From assembly GCF_902168135.1 (NCBI RefSeq), contig NZ_CABHOL010000020.1, forward strand, positions 49,735 to 113,734: a stretch of DNA of 64,000 bases, read 5' to 3'. This DNA is from an uncultured Fluviicola sp. (GTDB taxonomy: Bacteria > Bacteroidota > Bacteroidia > Flavobacteriales_D > Crocinitomicaceae). Shown here one piece after another: positions 1-8,654 of the stretch. Below the pieces are notes generated by a model. It searched no databases. It was given only the letters and a program-made list of their open reading frames with translations, and was not told the DNA's origin. The translations under genes were made by a program, and so were the position numbers. Within the stretch, counting starts at the first letter, position 1, and the number at the start of each line of letters is the position of its first letter.

Positions 1-163
1 CAGTTTGGACAATTCATGGTAAAAATTTTATGGTTTCCATAAAGGTATCAATAAACCAACTTGTGAAAATAATACAGTACCTAAAAAAAGTTAAGCGTCT
101 TCAAAGGATCCTTCACCTTTAAGGGTTTTTCGTACCTTAGAATATAACGCAAAATCGAGGGGT

Positions 164-292
164 ATGAAAAAGCAGTTTTATCTGGCTAGAGAGCAGAAGT
201 TTTGTCCGGCGTGTGGAACGCCATTGCAGGAGGGGCATGCACAATGTCCGAATCCGACTTGTCCGACCAACCAGCCGCCACCGGTGCATTAA
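164..292 (+). CDS. 42-residue zinc-ribbon-like peptide
   Basis: A short open frame with a purine-rich stretch (gagggg) just ahead of its ATG. The peptide has a CPAC knuckle at residues 14-17 and a second CPNPTC pair at 28-33, a four-cysteine arrangement typical of small zinc-ribbon proteins, followed by a proline-rich tail. A rho-independent terminator follows eight bases after the stop, so it looks like a single-gene unit. The partner or target is unknown; peptides of this kind often bind nucleic acid or protein, which is only an inference here. Nothing else convincing lies in the first 160 bases. Confidence 0.55.
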   Translation: MKKQFYLAREQKFCPACGTPLQEGHAQCPNPTCPTNQPPPVH

Positions 293-299
293 TTGAAAG

Positions 300-342
300 A
301 AAGCCCAGGTCATTGAGCGGAGTCGAAATGCCGGGCTTTTTT
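300..342 (+). terminator. Terminator after the zinc-ribbon peptide
   Basis: AAAGCCC (300-306) pairs with GGGCTTT (333-339), followed by a run of T. Inner bases CATT and AATG extend the stem around a gagcggagtc core, a sequence that I recall as common in intergenic repeats of this phylum. Confidence 0.7.
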
Positions 343-379
343 GTAATTCCTTAACTTTTTCCGGTTATTTTTCTTTCTA

Positions 380-473
380 TTTTAGAGTTAACAGCAAGGC
401 ACAACGAATCAGAAGTCAATTCTGATCTCTATTATATACTAAGCTTCACTCATGAATCGGGTGAAGCTTTTTT
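380..473 (+). ncRNA. Candidate small RNA with two perfect hairpins
   Basis: Between the terminator ending near 342 and the convergent gene ending at 489 lie two perfect hairpins on the plus strand: ATCAGAA/TTCTGAT (408-426, five-base loop) and AAGCTTCAC/GTGAAGCTT (441-469), the second followed by a T run. The second is a strong intrinsic terminator for plus-strand transcription, yet no plus-strand gene lies between it and the preceding terminator. A short untranslated RNA of about 90 bases would explain this. The 5' end is a guess, because no clear TAnnTTTG box is visible. It could instead be a second terminator for read-through. Confidence 0.35.
441..473 (+). terminator. Strong intrinsic terminator
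   Basis: A nine-base-pair perfect stem, AAGCTTCAC (441-449) with GTGAAGCTT (461-469), and an eleven-base loop, followed by T residues. The T-tail is on the plus strand. It faces the 3' end of the minus-strand gene ending at 489. Confidence 0.75.
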
Positions 474-488
474 GTATGATTGGATGAA

Positions 489-2048
489 TCATTCCTTCAC
501 AAAATTCTGTATCCGCTGCATGCTTTCCGATTCGTAGCGGAACCAATACAAACCTGCAGAAAACGAAGATAAATCGAGGTTCATGAGAAGCGTTTCGTCT
601 TTGATCTCTTTCAATTTTGCGCCACGGTAATCATAGATTTGGAGGGTGTACGGCTTATTTTCAGGAAGTTCGATCTGCACCAAGCCTGAAGAAGGATTCG
701 GAGTGATTTTTAATCCCGCATTTTGGTATGGAACAACCGGTGGTTCCATATAGGTGTAAACCGTTATTTTATCGGTGGCTGAAGTTGCTCCGCCATTGTT
801 GATTAAGTAAATTTTCTTTCCGTCGGGAGAAACGGCGATATCGCGCAGTCTCCCGTTCAGTAACTGGTCTTCGGCAAAGTATTTTTTGGGATTGGGGTTC
901 TCGTTGGTTGAAGCGGCAATGGTTCCCTGCGCGTTTAGTTTGAATTGGTACAATTCCATATTTGTATTGTCACCTTTTTTCAGCGTAACCAGCAAAATGC
1001 TGTTTGTCCACTCGGGGATGGAAGTGCTTTTGTAATAAATCCCGTCAGACGGAGCCACTGTGCACCAGCTGCTTCCAACATTGGAACCTGGAGTTGGAAC
1101 TGCACAAATGGAATAAATCGGTTCAACCAAGTGATCGTTTGCAATTTGAGGATGTGGAACGTAATTGGCAACGTAGGCCGCTTCTCCCGGAAAATTATCA
1201 TCGTCGTGGAAACCGTGCACGTCTTTCCAGCCATAATTCATTCCTTTTTCGAGGATATTGATTTCGTCGTCCGTTTTGTCACCATGTTCTATGTTGTAAA
1301 GAAGGTCAAGGTTGGTGTTGTAGACCAATCCCTGCGGGTTTCTGTGTCCGCGTGTGAAAAAGGAATTTCCGGGAATTGGATTGTCTGCAGGAATACTTCC
1401 GTCCATGTTGAAACGGTGGATTTTCCCATTGTCGGTTGCCGGGTCCTGGGCAAAATTATTCGGATTGTCGGTCGGAGGATTGTAGCATTGGTTATTTGCG
1501 GAACCATGGTCTCCGATTGTTACAAATAAATACGGAATCGTATTTTGTTTTACGGCCAGTAATCTTCCTCCGAGGTGATCATAGCCCGTGGAAATATTGG
1601 TGACAATATCCTGGTAAGCCACGACTTGTTCGGCATTCGGGTCCCATTCCAGCCTGCGGATCTTAAATCGGGTTGCCGGATTTCCTGAAGTTCCGGAATT
1701 GTAGGAATACATGAAATAAATGAAGGAAGATCCGGTTGTCGTAAAATCCGGATGCAGAGCAAGCCCCAACGTTCCGCCTCCGATTCCCAGGCTTGGACAA
1801 AGCACAGAGTTTTCCAAAGGACTTCCCCCGAAATAATCATTTGCTGTGTAAATAACGATTTTAGTTCCTGTTTCAGCATCGATCCTGGAGACTCTTCCGT
1901 TGCTTTCTGTTGCCCAAAGCATGGAATCCGGTCCGTAGAATAGTTCCCAGGGAGTGGAGACTTGAGTCGGTAATTCTGAACGTACGAAAGTTTGTGCTTT
2001 CCCGGAAAAGAAATGCACGACGATAAGGAGGAGGATGAAATACTTCAT
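489..2048 (-). CDS. Secreted PQQ-type sugar dehydrogenase with T9SS tail
   Basis: A 519-residue secreted protein. Residues 1-19 are a signal peptide. Residues about 30-420 match the glucose/sorbosone dehydrogenase (soluble quinoprotein) fold, with the GDHGSANN, GHRNPQGL and HGDKTDDEIN motifs that correspond to the conserved cofactor and substrate loops of that family. The last 75 residues, starting near PNPSSG, form a T9SS type A sorting domain, so the enzyme should cross the outer membrane and be released or anchored at the surface. The substrate is not determined. Family members oxidise sugars with PQQ, but some lack activity. It is probably a single-gene unit, since a terminator separates it from the upstream gene. 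Confidence 0.82.
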   Translation of the reverse strand: MKYFILLLIVVHFFSGKAQTFVRSELPTQVSTPWELFYGPDSMLWATESNGRVSRIDAETGTKIVIYTANDYFGGSPLENSVLCPSLGIGGGTLGLALHPDFTTTGSSFIYFMYSYNSGTSGNPATRFKIRRLEWDPNAEQVVAYQDIVTNISTGYDHLGGRLLAVKQNTIPYLFVTIGDHGSANNQCYNPPTDNPNNFAQDPATDNGKIHRFNMDGSIPADNPIPGNSFFTRGHRNPQGLVYNTNLDLLYNIEHGDKTDDEINILEKGMNYGWKDVHGFHDDDNFPGEAAYVANYVPHPQIANDHLVEPIYSICAVPTPGSNVGSSWCTVAPSDGIYYKSTSIPEWTNSILLVTLKKGDNTNMELYQFKLNAQGTIAASTNENPNPKKYFAEDQLLNGRLRDIAVSPDGKKIYLINNGGATSATDKITVYTYMEPPVVPYQNAGLKITPNPSSGLVQIELPENKPYTLQIYDYRGAKLKEIKDETLLMNLDLSSFSAGLYWFRYESESMQRIQNFVKE

Positions 2049-2089
2049 GCTTGATGGAGTTGATGCGATAAAAGTACGATTTAGAATGC

Positions 2090-2122
2090 AAAAAGCCCGA
2101 ATATTTATCTTCCGGGCTTTTC
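2090..2122 (-). terminator. Terminator of the 677-residue T9SS gene
   Basis: AAAAGCCCG and CGGGCTTTT form a nine-base-pair stem between the stop of the upstream gene at 2141 and the start of the next gene at 2048. A T run lies on the minus-strand side. Confidence 0.8.
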
Positions 2123-2140
2123 TATTTTGACTATCGAGGT

Positions 2141-4171
2141 TTATTTGATGACTATCCGTTTGGTTATTTCAGATCCGTTAAGTGTGCAGGAAACCAGGTA
2201 AGTTCCCGGGGCCAGGTATTCAAGATCTATTTCCGACGAACCGGAGATTTTACTTGTAAAGACTGACTTGCCATCCAATCCAGATACTTTCAATTCGAAT
2301 TCCTCGTTGTTGGTTGTTTGGATAGTTATTTTTCCGTTGCTTGGATTCGGATGAATGGAGAAATCAAAGGTATAAGTTGATAAACCGAGGGAGGATATAT
2401 TCAGGTTCAGGTAACTCACACTGTCGCATCCATATTGGTTCAGTGAATGATAGGAGTAAATACCGCTCTGAGTATAGGTTTGATTGTTCCAGATTGTGGA
2501 GTCAAGGGCAAAAACTACTAATGTATCACTTTCTGAAATGTGGCTTCCGTCTGTAACCGTGTTGAACACCTGGTTGGTAATAATGGCAGGATTGTAATCA
2601 AAATAGATCCTCGCTTTATTTTTTATTACGACTCCATGTGCCAGGTTTGGTTTCTGCTCGAATTCAAAAATAACATAACCGGTGCTTAAATAAGGTCCGG
2701 CTGAAATTGAAGCTGGGAGAAGGATGGTATCGAAATTAAAACGCAATACATCATTGTTGTCAAAATGCACTTTCACAGGATGGGAAGAGCCAAGGATCCT
2801 CAAACTTTCCTTTTTGATGTTAGGGTTCAGTGAATCTATTAATTTGATGTTGTAAGCGTAAGAATTTCCAGTATTTCTGAAGCGTATTGTATAAGTCAGT
2901 TTTTCATTGTTATACACAAAATGAGGAGTGCAATCACCGGATGGATAAACCTTTTTGTCGTTTGGATCATACCCGTTTAGCACTGGGAATCTATAATTTC
3001 GAGTGTTGTTACCTGGATCAGAATCTCCAACCAGGTCATTAATTTTTAAATCCAGGTATACGGAATCACCTACTTGAGCATTGGTGCTTGTAAGAAGTGT
3101 TACATTAGCAATAAATGAGTTGCCGCTTGGTTGAGATAAATTGGCATAATTCCAATACAAGGTATCTCCACTTATCGAATTTGGGGCTGGGACTGCGCTT
3201 ACAAAGCTTGTAAGTGGATCCAGGACCAAAGAAATTGTTCCTGAAGTGTTCTGGCATCCAAGGTTTTCAGCGTGTATAGTGGTATAAGCCTGTTGTCCGG
3301 GCATAAAATTCGCGCTGACGAGGTTTACTAAGTTGTCAAATCCCGGTGATAATACATCAATGAATACACTATCAGTGCATTGTAAAATCCCGAGTGAGTC
3401 AAAAACCTCGAAATAAAGAGTGGTATCACTGGCAGGAGTAACAGTAATATTGTTTTGAGTTGAACCGTTTTCCCAGGTAATAATGTTGTTCGCACAGTTG
3501 TTATCATTGAACTTGATATTATCCAATCCCCAGTTATCGCAGCATGATCCGGATGAGTTTGGTTGGATCCATCGGAACAATGTACCGTTCGAAATGGCAT
3601 TATAAGGTAATGGATAAGTAAAAGTATTCCATTGTGTAAAAGGGGTGGGGCCGGTTGCAGCAGGTACAGCACTGTTATTAATATGAGGAGCTGTCGTTCC
3701 ATCAGGAACAAAATAAACAATGTCTGCCCAGTTAGCACCATTGTTCACACTGTATTGCAGTAGTACTCCTTCGTTCATTTGATCAGGCCCTTCACATGGG
3801 GAAGCTCCTCCCTGAACGGCATACATTAAATCAAATCGGATTTCTCCTCCGCAGCTGGTGTTAATAGGACTTGTTGTAATACTTGGTATCCCAACAGATG
3901 TGGAAGCCCAATAATAAGGTGTGCCATCAATAGAGTTTCCACAAGGGGTTCCGAATGTGGTGGTTCCTGTTGTTTGCCATCCAGGTGGAATGGAACCGTT
4001 GAAATTATACAAGGTGTTAAATACTCCTGTTGAATAAGGATAGACACCTACTGTTACACTCGTGTTTGGACAAGTTGTGATAATATCGTTTACCGTAGTT
4101 ACGGTACATTGAGCAAAAGTTCGGTATAAACTGAACAAGCTCAAAAGAAAAATGAAGATTCGGTGTTTCAT
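2141..4171 (-). CDS. Large secreted T9SS cargo protein, DUF11-like repeat
   Basis: About 676 residues. The ATG at 4171 is preferred to the TTG one codon upstream and gives a signal peptide ending FAQ near residue 21. The N-terminal half (about 60-240) resembles a reelin/MAM-like beta sandwich with many cysteines (CGNS, TSCGGEIRFD, SGSCCDNWGLDNI). Residues about 280-550 contain a DUF11-like repeat beginning DPNDKKVYPSGDC, a motif frequent in Bacteroidota surface proteins. The C-terminal 80 residues (PNPSNGKITI onward) are a T9SS type A sorting domain. A surface adhesin or structural role is inferred. No enzymatic residues were recognised. Confidence 0.75.
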   Translation of the reverse strand: MKHRIFIFLLSLFSLYRTFAQCTVTTVNDIITTCPNTSVTVGVYPYSTGVFNTLYNFNGSIPPGWQTTGTTTFGTPCGNSIDGTPYYWASTSVGIPSITTSPINTSCGGEIRFDLMYAVQGGASPCEGPDQMNEGVLLQYSVNNGANWADIVYFVPDGTTAPHINNSAVPAATGPTPFTQWNTFTYPLPYNAISNGTLFRWIQPNSSGSCCDNWGLDNIKFNDNNCANNIITWENGSTQNNITVTPASDTTLYFEVFDSLGILQCTDSVFIDVLSPGFDNLVNLVSANFMPGQQAYTTIHAENLGCQNTSGTISLVLDPLTSFVSAVPAPNSISGDTLYWNYANLSQPSGNSFIANVTLLTSTNAQVGDSVYLDLKINDLVGDSDPGNNTRNYRFPVLNGYDPNDKKVYPSGDCTPHFVYNNEKLTYTIRFRNTGNSYAYNIKLIDSLNPNIKKESLRILGSSHPVKVHFDNNDVLRFNFDTILLPASISAGPYLSTGYVIFEFEQKPNLAHGVVIKNKARIYFDYNPAIITNQVFNTVTDGSHISESDTLVVFALDSTIWNNQTYTQSGIYSYHSLNQYGCDSVSYLNLNISSLGLSTYTFDFSIHPNPSNGKITIQTTNNEEFELKVSGLDGKSVFTSKISGSSEIDLEYLAPGTYLVSCTLNGSEITKRIVIK

Positions 4172-4290
4172 CAAGCTGATTTTTTCTGTAAAGGTAGACT
4201 TTCTTCTTTAGTTCTCATAAAACCAACTGTTTTTTTGAGAGGTTTAAGCAGTGTGAATCAGTTGAAACCTGATTTCTCTGTTCCTTCTAT

Positions 4291-4298
4291 TATCTTTG
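4291..4298 (+). promoter_or_regulatory. -7 box of thiL
   Basis: TATCTTTG fits the Bacteroidota TAnnTTTG consensus and lies 18 bases before the thiL ATG. No clear TTTG -33 element was found at the usual spacing. Confidence 0.5.
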
Positions 4299-4316
4299 TA
4301 AGATATATTAAAGTAC

Positions 4317-5354
4317 ATGTCAGAAGAAAAAAGAACGGACCTGGAATCCCTGGGTGAATTTGGAACGATTGATTTATTGACGAAAAACTTCCTGCTTACC
4401 AGGGAATCAACAGCTTTTGGTATCGGAGACGATGCAGCTGTCCTGGAAAGGAATGAGGAGCAGTATACCCTTATTTCCACGGATATGCTGGTGGAAGGTG
4501 TTCATTTCAACCTGATGTACGTTCCTTTCAAACATCTGGGATATAAATCCGTTGCTGTGAATCTGTCTGATATCGCTGCAATGAATGGTACGCCTGAACA
4601 AATTACGGTTTCAATAGCTGTTTCAAACCGGTTTCCATTGGAGGCGTTGGAAGAGTTATACGATGGAATCCGATTGGCGTGTCAGCATTACAAAGTAGAT
4701 TTGATCGGCGGTGATACGACTTCTTCGCGATCCGGATTGGTCATTTCGGTAACTGCCATAGGCGTGGTCGATAAATCCAAAGTTGTTTACAGGTCAGGAG
4801 CGGGAGTGAACGATCTGTTGGTAGTTTCCGGAGATCTGGGAGCAGCTTATGTCGGATTGCAGGTTTTGGAGCGTGAAAAGAGCGTTTTTGAAGCAAATCC
4901 GGATATTCAGCCTGACCTGGATGGAAAGGATTATATCATTCAAAGACAATTGAAACCTGAAGCGCGTTTAGATGTGGTCAATTATTTGAAAGAGCTGGAT
5001 GTGGTTCCTACATCGATGATAGATGTGTCTGACGGATTGGCTTCTGAAGTACTTCATCTGTGTAAAGCAAGCAATAAAGGTGCGATGGTTTATAATGCAA
5101 AACTTCCGATCGATTCACTGACATCGACTACGGCGATTGATTTTAACCTGGATCCCTCTACTTGTGTATTGAATGGAGGCGAGGATTATGAATTGTTATT
5201 CACGGTTGCGCAAAGTGATTTTGATAAGATTAAAGGGAATCCGCATATGACGGTTATCGGATATATGACGGATGCAAGTGAAGGGACTTACCTGGTTGAT
5301 ACGAATGAATCGTTGATTCCTTTGAGAGCCCAGGGGTGGAATCATTTCCAATAG
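4317..5354 (+). CDS. thiL: Thiamine-monophosphate kinase
   Basis: A 345-residue protein, the usual length of ThiL, which phosphorylates thiamine monophosphate to thiamine diphosphate in the cytosol, the last step of thiamine cofactor synthesis. The N-terminal GIGDDAAV motif (about 35-42), STDMLVEGVHF (about 54-64), the LSDIAAMNG metal-binding loop (about 83-91) and GGDTTSS (about 121-127) are all present, as is DVSDGLASE (about 239-247) in the second half. Transcribed alone from a TAnnTTTG promoter and closed by a bidirectional terminator. No other thiamine genes are nearby and no TPP riboswitch was seen in the short leader. Confidence 0.95.
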   Translation: MSEEKRTDLESLGEFGTIDLLTKNFLLTRESTAFGIGDDAAVLERNEEQYTLISTDMLVEGVHFNLMYVPFKHLGYKSVAVNLSDIAAMNGTPEQITVSIAVSNRFPLEALEELYDGIRLACQHYKVDLIGGDTTSSRSGLVISVTAIGVVDKSKVVYRSGAGVNDLLVVSGDLGAAYVGLQVLEREKSVFEANPDIQPDLDGKDYIIQRQLKPEARLDVVNYLKELDVVPTSMIDVSDGLASEVLHLCKASNKGAMVYNAKLPIDSLTSTTAIDFNLDPSTCVLNGGEDYELLFTVAQSDFDKIKGNPHMTVIGYMTDASEGTYLVDTNESLIPLRAQGWNHFQ

Positions 5355-5375
5355 GAATTGGAGAAATTATAGAAC

Positions 5376-5411
5376 AAAAAAATCCCCTTGGTTTAACCAA
5401 GGGGATTTTTT
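5376..5411. terminator. Bidirectional terminator between thiL and a lipoprotein gene
   Basis: A near-perfect palindrome AATCCCCTTGG/CCAAGGGGATT flanked by A and T runs on both sides. It can end transcription of thiL (plus) and of the convergent lipoprotein gene, whose stop codon lies at its edge. Confidence 0.88.
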
Positions 5412-5703
5412 ATTTATTGTCTTTCTGATCTTTCTTTCTTAATGGATCTGTGATGTCTCCTCCGTCCGGATCCGGTGCATTTGGATCAACAGTTGGATTT
5501 GAATCCGTTCCGGTTCCGTTCCCGGATCCGCCTAAAGCATTTGGGTTTCCAATTCCTTCGGATGAAGTTGTAGAAGTTCCTGTTGAAAGGCTTTTGACCT
5601 CTGCTTCAGGCTCAGTGCAACCGCCAGTTCTTGGGCGGATGTCAGCTTTTTGACAAGCTGCAAACACGAGTAATAATGATGCTATAAGTGTTATCTTTTT
5701 CAT
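5410..5703 (-). CDS. Small lipoprotein with low-complexity tail
   Basis: 97 residues from the ATG at 5703. An upstream in-frame start would add eight residues before the signal peptide. The signal sequence ends in a lipobox FAAC, so the mature protein should be lipid-anchored from Cys17. The rest is low complexity: Ser/Thr, then Gly/Asn/Thr-Pro-Asp, ending in a charged RKKDQKDNK tail. No domain is recognised. Such lipoproteins are common and fast evolving, and the function is unknown. Confidence 0.65.
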   Translation of the reverse strand: MKKITLIASLLLVFAACQKADIRPRTGGCTEPEAEVKSLSTGTSTTSSEGIGNPNALGGSGNGTGTDSNPTVDPNAPDPDGGDITDPLRKKDQKDNK

Positions 5704-5738
5704 ATCGTAAAAACGCATACTCAACAAATATAAACTAT

Positions 5739-8654
5739 TTAATCATTTATTTCCAAATTTTCATAAGGAATTTTGATTAAAACGCGTGTTCCCTTGATTG
5801 AACGGTCCGGATTCGTCATTTGAAATGGCCCGATCAGCTCGTAATCCTTATTCCACATTTGACGGATCAGGTCTATTCTTTTTGAAGTAATTTCCATTCC
5901 CTGGGACTTGTGATCGCCTTTAAACTTGGCCTTTTTGTTCAAACTGTAGTCTATTCCGATCCCGTTATCATCAATGCAGATTTCCAATTGATCCCCTAGC
6001 GCTTTGATAGTTACAACGATTTCTCCTTTTTTTGTTTCGTCGGGAAGAATTCCGTGAATAATGCTGTTTTCTACGAAAGGCTGAAGCAGCATCGCAGGAA
6101 CGGTTACCTGTTCCAGGTCAATATCCCGGTTTTCGATTTTGTAGGTAAACCGGTCTTTGAAACGCATGGCTTCCAGGGAAAGGTATAATTCCAATCGTTC
6201 CAATTCCTGGTGCAGGGTCACTACATTATCTCCTTCTGATGCGCTGTCCAGGTTTTTCCGGATCAATTTCGCGAAACTGGTCAGGTACCTGTTTGCAGAT
6301 ACGCGGTCCTGCGTGTTGATAAAGTATTGAATGGAATTCAACGAATTAAAGATGAAATGGCGGTTCATACTGGCATTCAGTGATTGCTGTTCCAAAGCAA
6401 GCAGACGTGATTTGTTTTCCAGGTTTATTTTGTAGTTGCGTTCTCTTTCACGCTTGATCTGCAACCTGAAATAATAGCGTATTCCGAATGCTATGGCGAC
6501 AAAAACAAGGATATAGAACCACCAGGTTCTCCAAAAAGGCGGAGTAATGGTGATTTCAAATGAACTGATGTCTGATATTTTCTTTGTCCCGGAAATAGCG
6601 CGGATCTGAAGCGTATAATCTCCCGCATCCAGGTTGGAAAGGATGATGGTCGGGTTTAAAGTCGGGGGAGACCATTTGTCGGATTCTCCTTCCAGGCGGT
6701 ATTGAAAAGTAACGGATTCGGGATCTTCCATCGAAATCCCATCCAGATCTATAATCAGGTTGTTCTTAGAATAATTAAGTTTCAATCCGTTATAAATGTC
6801 GGAAGGGTTTATTTCCCGGTAATTCACAAGGACTCGAGCAATGTTGAGCTTGGGTTTAAAGTCGGAGAACCCGTCTTCTAAATCAAGCTGGAGTTTTGCC
6901 AGGCCTTCACTGGTGCCGAACCAAAAGTTTCCGCCTTCATAAATCGAAGAATTGATGTTGGATTCCAGGTTGATCAAGCCGTTGTTGGTTCCGATGTGTT
7001 TTACCAGTAATTGGGAGTTTTCGCTGTTTTCAAAAACATACAACCCATCGTTCGTGCCTACAAAAATGTTGCTTTCTACGCGGTGGATAAAATTGATGAA
7101 GCGAGCCCCGCTCTTGGAACTGTATGAAACGTCCGTGAAATTGATCCCGTCGAAGATCACCAACCCGTTTTCGGTGCCTATCCAAACACGGTTGTCCACA
7201 TCTGTTTCGATCGAAGCAATGCTGGCTTTGAATTTTTTAAGCAGTTTCTGTGTTTTTTTTGCCAGGTTGAGCTCATAAAGACCTTTGGATGTTGCTACCA
7301 GGATATTCGAATAGTAGAATGTGATATCCCGGATGTTTCCGTCCCGGCTGATATTGAATTTGAAACTGGGATAATGATGAAGGGTGTTGTTTTCAATATA
7401 TCCCACACTTTCTTCACCGGCAACTATCAGCCTGTTCTTTAAAGGTTTCAATACCCGGAAGGTGGTAGAAAATTTTTCAGAGAGGTATCTTTTCGGTTCG
7501 GACTTAAAATCCCAGCTGAATATTCCCATATCGGTTGCGAACCAGGCCAATCCGTTGAAATATTCAATGTCCCAGATAGTTGTTGCCGGAATAGGAATGT
7601 TCTCGCAAACCCCCTGCAGGTTCATTTTGAAGGCCCCTTTATCATAGGAACCAAAAAGGTAGCTTCCGTTTTTCAATTTTGTCCCCGAAAGGATCAGGTC
7701 CGAAGGCATGCCGGTTTTGGTGGAGTAAATCTGCAGGTTTTGATTGGCAAAACGGACAAGCCCTTTTCCATCACTTCCGAACCAGATATTTCCTTCGTTG
7801 TCCTGGAAAGAGCAATTGATCGCTTTTACAGGAAGTCCGTTAGCTTCGTTCAAACTAAGCTGCTTCATTTGAGGGGACAGACGGATAACTCCCTCCGGAG
7901 AAGACAGCCAGAGCTGATTTGAACGGTCACTTGTTAGTGCTCCAATATAAAGATCTGTTGCCTGAACGGGAATCGAATCAAATTTTTTGAAGGTCATATC
8001 GGTTTTGAAAAGCCCTTCGAATGAAGTAGAAATGAAGACTTTGTTCTGAGCAAGTGCAATTCCGGAAATGCGACGGTCCCTGAACGCTTCTACACGATTA
8101 AAATTCGTGAGATCGTCAGTGAAATACAACCCGTCCCGAGTACCGATGTAAAGCTTTCCATGGATGATTTCCAAATCCCTGCAGGCAGATGCGTGGGGAT
8201 TTTTCAAAGTGATTTTTGAAACATGCCCCTTTGAAAGAATATACAAACCGCTTCCTTCAGTGGAAGCAATGATTTTCCCCTGGTATTGAATAAAGTCCGT
8301 AACGATTACAGTTCGGTTATTATCTCCAAGTGAATAGGTCTGTGCTTTGTTGTTCTTGATTTCGGTAATTCCACCTTCATGACCGACCCAAATGGTTTTT
8401 TGAATAAACTGCAGGCAGGAGACACGGTTGTTGAACAAACCCTGTTCCAGTGAAAAGGTCGTAAATGTTTTTCCGTTGAATTTGGCCAATCCACCCAATG
8501 TTCCAACCCATAAATAGCCGTCGTCATCCTGTGTAATACACTGGACTTGTGATTGCGGGAGGCCTTGCCCGTTGGAGTATGTAATGAAAGAATAGTCTTG
8601 CGCCATTCCCAAAGTAGAAATGGCTGCAAAGACCATTAATGCGAGTAATCTCAT
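5739..8654 (-). CDS. Propeller-sensor histidine kinase (Reg_prop, Y_Y_Y, LytS-type)
   Basis: 971 residues. After a signal peptide (1-18), the periplasmic part carries many two-component-regulator propeller repeats (for example GYLWVGTLGGLAKF and GNIWFGSDGKGLVRF) over about 20-620 and a Y_Y_Y domain around 650-705. A transmembrane helix lies at about 707-729. The cytosolic kinase has the LytS-family H-box, with phospho-acceptor His766 in the NRHFIFNSLNS motif, and an ATPase domain (ENSIIHGI, DDNGIGID). It is the sensor of a two-component pair with the LytTR regulator encoded just upstream, with an ATGA overlap. The ligand is unknown. Related propeller sensors often detect polysaccharide fragments, but no glycan locus is adjacent here. 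Confidence 0.9.
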   Translation of the reverse strand: MRLLALMVFAAISTLGMAQDYSFITYSNGQGLPQSQVQCITQDDDGYLWVGTLGGLAKFNGKTFTTFSLEQGLFNNRVSCLQFIQKTIWVGHEGGITEIKNNKAQTYSLGDNNRTVIVTDFIQYQGKIIASTEGSGLYILSKGHVSKITLKNPHASACRDLEIIHGKLYIGTRDGLYFTDDLTNFNRVEAFRDRRISGIALAQNKVFISTSFEGLFKTDMTFKKFDSIPVQATDLYIGALTSDRSNQLWLSSPEGVIRLSPQMKQLSLNEANGLPVKAINCSFQDNEGNIWFGSDGKGLVRFANQNLQIYSTKTGMPSDLILSGTKLKNGSYLFGSYDKGAFKMNLQGVCENIPIPATTIWDIEYFNGLAWFATDMGIFSWDFKSEPKRYLSEKFSTTFRVLKPLKNRLIVAGEESVGYIENNTLHHYPSFKFNISRDGNIRDITFYYSNILVATSKGLYELNLAKKTQKLLKKFKASIASIETDVDNRVWIGTENGLVIFDGINFTDVSYSSKSGARFINFIHRVESNIFVGTNDGLYVFENSENSQLLVKHIGTNNGLINLESNINSSIYEGGNFWFGTSEGLAKLQLDLEDGFSDFKPKLNIARVLVNYREINPSDIYNGLKLNYSKNNLIIDLDGISMEDPESVTFQYRLEGESDKWSPPTLNPTIILSNLDAGDYTLQIRAISGTKKISDISSFEITITPPFWRTWWFYILVFVAIAFGIRYYFRLQIKRERERNYKINLENKSRLLALEQQSLNASMNRHFIFNSLNSIQYFINTQDRVSANRYLTSFAKLIRKNLDSASEGDNVVTLHQELERLELYLSLEAMRFKDRFTYKIENRDIDLEQVTVPAMLLQPFVENSIIHGILPDETKKGEIVVTIKALGDQLEICIDDNGIGIDYSLNKKAKFKGDHKSQGMEITSKRIDLIRQMWNKDYELIGPFQMTNPDRSIKGTRVLIKIPYENLEIND

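Noticed and set aside
945..1529. A long plus-strand frame opposite the quinoprotein dehydrogenase gene
   Set aside because: It is antisense to a gene with clear motifs and shows no family match or promoter.
5450..5653. Plus-strand frame opposite the small lipoprotein
   Set aside because: It mirrors a low-complexity reading and has no start signal.
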